From Zhongshania antarctica (GTDB lineage Bacteria > Pseudomonadota > Gammaproteobacteria > Pseudomonadales > Spongiibacteraceae): DNA of 49,140 nt. The notes below the pieces were generated by a model. The model was not told the origin of the DNA and searched no databases. It saw nothing but the letters and a program-made list of their open reading frames with translations. The stretch spans positions 1 through 49,140 of the forward strand of contig NZ_JACHHW010000015.1 of NCBI RefSeq assembly GCF_014202945.1. Reading direction: 5' to 3'. Below are positions 45,540 through 49,140 of the stretch, piece after piece. Position 1 is the first letter of the stretch. Every line of letters begins with the position of its first letter. The position numbers and the translations under genes were made by a program.

Positions 45540-46664
45540 TCAAGCGACCACTAAACCAGTGAGAATGGCGAGCGCGCGTAAATTCCGATACCACAATTCA
45601 ACGGGGTGCTCACGCGTAAAACCATGCCCGCCCAATAACTGCACGCCATCGGTACCTATTTTCATACCCACCTTGACCGCTTGTCGGTGTGCAAGATACG
45701 CCATTCGACTGCAATCCAAGCCCTGCACGGCTTGCGACGCCGCGCGATACACCATCAAGCGCAAACCCTCTAGCTCCGTGGCCATGTCAGCGACCATAAA
45801 AGCAACTGACTGGCGATGTGAGATCGGCTCACCGAAAGCAACGCGCTCGTTGACGTAGTCTTTCACGTAGTCTAATACCGACTGGCAGGTGCCCACCGCC
45901 AGCGCTGCCGTTGCGATGCGGCTTAGCGACAGAAATTGTTCAAGATTAAAATCATCCGTTAACACGGCGTCAGCGGGTAGGGCGACATCGCTAAAGTTCG
46001 CGGCATACAATGGCAACGGCCGCAGCCCCATATATTGCTCACGCGCAAAACTGCAGCCCGCCAGCGACGGCGCCAATAAAAACCCGCGGGTTCCCAAAGA
46101 CTCACCGGCAGTGCTCACCGCCTTCGCAAAAACCAGCAGAAGCTTGGCCTCAGGTCCAAAGGGCAGCAGACTCTTTTTACCGGACAAGTGCCAAGTCCCA
46201 TCTGACTGCTGCTGCGCAGTCGCGCTTAGATTTGCCGGATCACAGCTAAGCCCCGGCTCCAGTAACGCGATCGCCGCCGGTGCAAACTGATCAAGTAACA
46301 AGGTATCCGCCACACGAGCTTGCTGAGCGCTACTGCCCCATTTCATCACGGTGTTGATCACCGCTAGTGGGGCGAGAACCGCCAGCGCCATCGACATATC
46401 ACCCTGGGCAAGATCTTCTATCGTCAGGGTATTGGATATCGGCTGGTGGCCGGCGCCCACACCGCCAAGCGCCTCCGGCACGGGCATAAAATTTAAACCC
46501 AGCTCTACCGTTTTTTGTAGAAAATCATCGGGCAAGCTCGCCGCCTCATCTGCCGCGCGCGCTTTGGGTGCCATTTCCTCTGCTGCGAAGCGACGCATTA
46601 CTTCGCGCGTCATAAACTCTTCTTCAGTGGGCGTTAAATCAAACATCGGTGCAGATTCGCTCAT
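45540..46664 (-). CDS. Acyl-CoA dehydrogenase family protein lacking the canonical catalytic glutamate
   Basis: A 374-residue protein with acyl-CoA dehydrogenase fold: N-terminal FMTREVMRRFAAEEMAPKAR, a middle domain with a weakened FAD motif (IALLEPGLSCDPANLSATAQ) and C-terminal QLLGGHGFTREHPVELWYRN-LRALAILTG. The YEGT/GGS segment that carries the base in active homologues is replaced by RALAILTG. It is therefore a candidate non-catalytic or complementary subunit for the neighbouring 44287-45489 enzyme. A GAGG ribosome site precedes ATG 46664. Confidence 0.92.
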   Translation of the reverse strand: MSESAPMFDLTPTEEEFMTREVMRRFAAEEMAPKARAADEAASLPDDFLQKTVELGLNFMPVPEALGGVGAGHQPISNTLTIEDLAQGDMSMALAVLAPLAVINTVMKWGSSAQQARVADTLLLDQFAPAAIALLEPGLSCDPANLSATAQQQSDGTWHLSGKKSLLPFGPEAKLLLVFAKAVSTAGESLGTRGFLLAPSLAGCSFAREQYMGLRPLPLYAANFSDVALPADAVLTDDFNLEQFLSLSRIATAALAVGTCQSVLDYVKDYVNERVAFGEPISHRQSVAFMVADMATELEGLRLMVYRAASQAVQGLDCSRMAYLAHRQAVKVGMKIGTDGVQLLGGHGFTREHPVELWYRNLRALAILTGLVVA

Positions 46665-46731
46665 TACTTAACCTCGGCGGCGCCCCTTTATACGGGGCTA
46701 TTATTGTTAAAACACTGCGCCTGCGATGGCA

Positions 46732-47679
46732 CTAGCGCAGGTATTGGGTACTCAGCTGCTTCATGATCTGGTGAAATTCGGTCATCGTCTCACTCAAAAT
46801 GGCTTGTGCAGTTTTAACGCTGTCGATGCGGCCTGCCACCTGACCAGACAATGGAATAGCCGCCTCCATATCACCACCAAAATACAATTCATTCACGCCA
46901 GCAAAGTGCTCCATGGCATTGAATTTACCCAGCGGTAAAAGTTGCTCGGTACGCTGGGTTCTAAGCGCACGCAAAGCCGGACGCGATGCTTGATTAAGAA
47001 AAACCGTGTCGGTTTCTTTGGCACTAACAACCGCATTTTTCCAATTGTCGTGAACCGGCGACTCCGCGCACGCCAACATCCGCGTACCCATTTGCACGCC
47101 CTCAGCACCCATGGCAAAAGCACCGGCCATCGACGCGCCATCAGATATGCCACCTGCGGCGATAATCGGCACATCTACTCGGCTGCGAATCAGCGGCAGC
47201 AATACCATTGTTGATACCGGACTGGGATTTTTAAAACCGCCACCCTCGCCGCCTTCAACTACCAGGCCATCCACCCCCGCATCGATGGCTTTAAGCGCCA
47301 TATCGAGTGTTGGCACCACGTGAAAGACAGTAATACCCGCCTCTTGAAATGCCTTGGTACACACATTTGGGCTGCCCGACGACGTGGTCACAAACTTAAT
47401 GCCCTGCTCGATCACAAAATCGACAATATTCGTGCCCTTCACATAAGACAACGCGACATTCATACCAAAGGGCTTGCTGGTGAGTTCCCGCATTTTGGCC
47501 ACTTCAATTTTTATATTGTCGAGTTCACCCGACGAGGTCTCGATGATGCCCAACCCGCCCGCGTTACTCACCGCGGCGGCCAACTGTGCCCGCGCGATCC
47601 AGCCCATTGGGGCCTGAATAATCGGGTATTCGGTGCCGGTCATTTCGGTAACACGGTTTTTTATCGCCAACTCACTCAT
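46732..47679 (-). CDS. FMN-dependent nitronate monooxygenase / 2-nitropropane-dioxygenase-family oxidoreductase
   Basis: A 315-residue TIM-barrel flavoprotein; the start at ATG 47679 has GGAG upstream, whereas the frame to 47712 does not. Motifs: YPIIQAPMGWIARAQLAAAV with N-AGGLGI, a phosphate-binding VPIIAAGGISDG and GAEGVQMGTRML. The active-site segment reads VVEGGEGGGFKNPSP, where nitronate monooxygenases usually have a histidine (GGH); here it is phenylalanine, so classical nitronate oxidation is unlikely. Family members clustered with acyl-CoA dehydrogenases include IpdC/ScdK-type steroid-pathway enzymes, a possible but unproven role. First gene of the three-enzyme operon. Confidence 0.93.
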   Translation of the reverse strand: MSELAIKNRVTEMTGTEYPIIQAPMGWIARAQLAAAVSNAGGLGIIETSSGELDNIKIEVAKMRELTSKPFGMNVALSYVKGTNIVDFVIEQGIKFVTTSSGSPNVCTKAFQEAGITVFHVVPTLDMALKAIDAGVDGLVVEGGEGGGFKNPSPVSTMVLLPLIRSRVDVPIIAAGGISDGASMAGAFAMGAEGVQMGTRMLACAESPVHDNWKNAVVSAKETDTVFLNQASRPALRALRTQRTEQLLPLGKFNAMEHFAGVNELYFGGDMEAAIPLSGQVAGRIDSVKTAQAILSETMTEFHQIMKQLSTQYLR

Positions 47680-47712
47680 ACAAAAACTCCAAATTAGTAA
47701 ATCTAGGCGCAC

Positions 47713-48487
47713 TCAGCCCCCAGTAAACAAAGCATCACAATCTGTGCCGTTCAGTACGCGGTCAAGCCCCGCCCAACCACCGCCGCAAAGCGACTTATAT
47801 TCTTCGTTAATCCAAGCTAAGCGCACGCTTGTCACCTTAGGCCCCGACCTTATCGAGATAAGCGTAAGGCACCCCATGTCACAGCATAGTGGCTATGACG
47901 ATATCGCCTTAGGGCAATCAATTTTTGGGGATTAGGCGAGGCGCCACCAGCAATCAGACCCAATAGTTTCACTAAAGACACCGTCACCACTGATTGCAAC
48001 GACTGTTTCGGGCGCGTTTACTGATCAAGCTCAGCACGAGCCTCTACCTTATTCGATTGCGCTTTTCATACCAAAAGCTAGAGCAAGCCTAGCCAATCAA
48101 AATTGTATTGTCACTACTAATGACAAATTATATTTCACGCAGAGCGAGTACACACCCCAAAGCGCTAGAACGCGACCTAGGCGAGCGCCGGAACTAGCCC
48201 GGATCAATTGTGCAAGGAAGGCTTTGATCGAAACCTCCCCGTTTCAGTAGCCGCGGGCTCACTCTCACAGATTGGGTGGCACCAACTCATTGATTATTAA
48301 TGCGGCAGGTATATGATCAAGCGAAAGGGAATTCAAAATTGATAGAGGGAACTTGCCTTGTTAACACCGCCAACTAATTCCTCGGCCTCAACAAAACCCA
48401 TTGCAAAGTATGGCTTATTCCATTTTCGTCGGAAATTCCTTTCTGTGATAGGAGGCCTCGGCCCCCAAAATCAAGCTATTAGCCACG
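47713..48487. other. Gene-free region between the FMN-oxidoreductase operon and the HEPN gene
   Basis: About 775 bp with no gene I can support. The operon promoter presumably lies near 47700-47900 on the minus strand. A plus-strand frame ending at 47935 overlaps the oxidoreductase antisense. No clear RNA or IS ends were recognised. Confidence 0.4.
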
Positions 48488-48499
48488 GTGGAGATCAAT

Positions 48500-49048
48500 A
48501 TGCTTACCAAGCTAGAAATGGAATTCGCGCAAATAAAGTATCGCTGGCAAATGCACGATAAATTGTTTGAAGATAATGACACAGTTGATCTTCTTAATCG
48601 TTGTGGTGGCAAAGTATTCGCGTTACTTCAGTCGTTGCTGGTCTATGATACCTTAGCGGCCCTTTGTCGGCTTACTGATCCGAAAAAATCGTCGGGTCAA
48701 GAAAACAACAGTATTTATAACCAATTTGAAAAACAGAAAGTAACTCTATCAGTAAAAGAGATTCAAGAAATTGATTCTCTTTTGCTGTCACTGGAAGACA
48801 AAATTAAAAATATAAGGAATTTACGAAACAAAGCAATTTCACACAATGACTTAAAAGTAGCTAAAAATGTGGTTCAGCTTCCAGCCGTAACTTATGGTGA
48901 AATTGATGAAGTAATAAATCTCGTGTGTATGGCTTTAAACAAAGTATTTAAAACTAGTGGTGACTACGAGTCAGTTGAAGAATTTGGGCCTGGGGTAAAC
49001 AAGTTGCTTAGGCTATTAAAAGTCGCAGAGGCTAGCGAAAATGTGTAA
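48500..49048 (+). CDS. HEPN-like protein resembling AbiU2
   Basis: A 182-residue all-helical protein (ATG 48500, GGAG upstream; a GTG at 48488 is an alternative). Residues 103-115, KNIRNLRNKAISH, give an R-x5-H motif (R109, H115), the RNase signature of HEPN domains, followed by ND. Overall pattern and length resemble AbiU2-type proteins (LVYDTLAALCRLTDPKK), which belong to abortive-infection/toxin-like families. It stands alone, without an obvious antitoxin, next to a strongly structured sequence at the window edge. Family placement is moderate; an RNase role is inferred from the motif only. Confidence 0.65.
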   Translation: MLTKLEMEFAQIKYRWQMHDKLFEDNDTVDLLNRCGGKVFALLQSLLVYDTLAALCRLTDPKKSSGQENNSIYNQFEKQKVTLSVKEIQEIDSLLLSLEDKIKNIRNLRNKAISHNDLKVAKNVVQLPAVTYGEIDEVINLVCMALNKVFKTSGDYESVEEFGPGVNKLLRLLKVAEASENV

Positions 49049-49055
49049 TCGGGTA

Positions 49056-49133
49056 GCCGAGGGTCTCTAACCCTCAGCCCCCACAACACCCTGCATGCGG
49101 ATCCGCACAGGGCGTTTCACTAAGAATGGTGAA
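49056..49133. repeat. Cluster of three consecutive hairpins at the window edge
   Basis: GAGGGT-CTCTA-ACCCTC (49059-49075), CCCTG/CAGGG enclosing the palindrome TGCGGATCCGCA (49089-49112) and TTCAC/GTGAA (49116-49133) follow each other directly after the HEPN gene. Such density implies a structured RNA or a mobile-element end that continues outside the window. It is reminiscent of segments near bacterial reverse-transcriptase/group II elements, but I cannot confirm this. Confidence 0.5.
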
Positions 49134-49140
49134 GCTTGAT

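Noticed and set aside
47633-47935. Plus-strand frame of 100 codons
   Set aside because: It overlaps the oxidoreductase start antisense and shows no ribosome site or known motif.

Overview
The window looks like chromosomal DNA of a marine or other aquatic gammaproteobacterium. The protein styles, the rhombosortase/GlyGly-CTERM pair and the lipid/hydrocarbon catabolism would fit Cellvibrionales/Spongiibacteraceae-like bacteria, but that placement is inference from gene content only. No rRNA, tRNA or CRISPR array was recognised.

Layout. (1) 1-1029: the edge of a truncated gene and debris, namely a frameshifted glyoxalase/VOC gene joined to a 3' remnant of lipoyl synthase. (2) 1030-4520: a formaldehyde-detoxification block with a LysR regulator, divergent from an SMR-type transporter, class III alcohol dehydrogenase (frmA/adhC) and S-formylglutathione hydrolase; a bestrophin-like channel follows. 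(3) 5741-16764: a TetR regulator divergent from a catabolic cluster of SDR, xylene-monooxygenase-type reductase, XylM/AlkB-like membrane hydroxylase, two acyl-CoA dehydrogenases, acyl-CoA ligase, a small secreted proline/glycine-repeat protein and a TonB-dependent receptor, closed by a clear intrinsic terminator. Three genes of this cluster carry apparent inactivating lesions: an in-frame amber codon inside the reductase, a frameshift in the hydroxylase, and a stop at codon 3 of the receptor signal peptide. (4) 16802-23889: an AraC regulator divergent from a beta-oxidation operon (thiolase, FadJ-like bifunctional enzyme, acyl-CoA dehydrogenase, alpha-methylacyl-CoA racemase-type CoA-transferase family protein), which points to methyl-branched acyl substrates.

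(5) 23890-42321: an accessory region of exported proteins and debris. It holds a CSLREA/beta-helix lipoprotein preceded by a 40-bp near-continuous palindrome, a rhombosortase with a tiny membrane ORF, a large exported S15-type hydrolase with TSP3 repeats, PKD domains and a GlyGly-CTERM tail (a likely rhombosortase substrate), a lipoprotein esterase/peptidase divergent from a TetR regulator, an amidase lipoprotein, and a second S15/CocE hydrolase translationally coupled to its own TetR regulator. Between them lie remnants of a gabD-like aldehyde dehydrogenase, IS110, several AraC C-termini, a beta-helix protein, an IS21 istA and a 5'-nucleotidase.

(6) 42784-49140: a DMT/EamA transporter, then a compact minus-strand operon of an FMN-dependent nitronate-monooxygenase-family protein, two acyl-CoA dehydrogenases that look like the subunits of a heteromer, and a 39-residue membrane peptide. 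The window ends with a HEPN/AbiU2-like protein and a strongly structured, truncated sequence.

Taken together the intact genes describe uptake and CoA-dependent degradation of hydrophobic or branched carboxylic/alkyl substrates, with exported hydrolases. The many lesions indicate active gene decay and IS activity, or, for the single-base events, possible sequencing errors.
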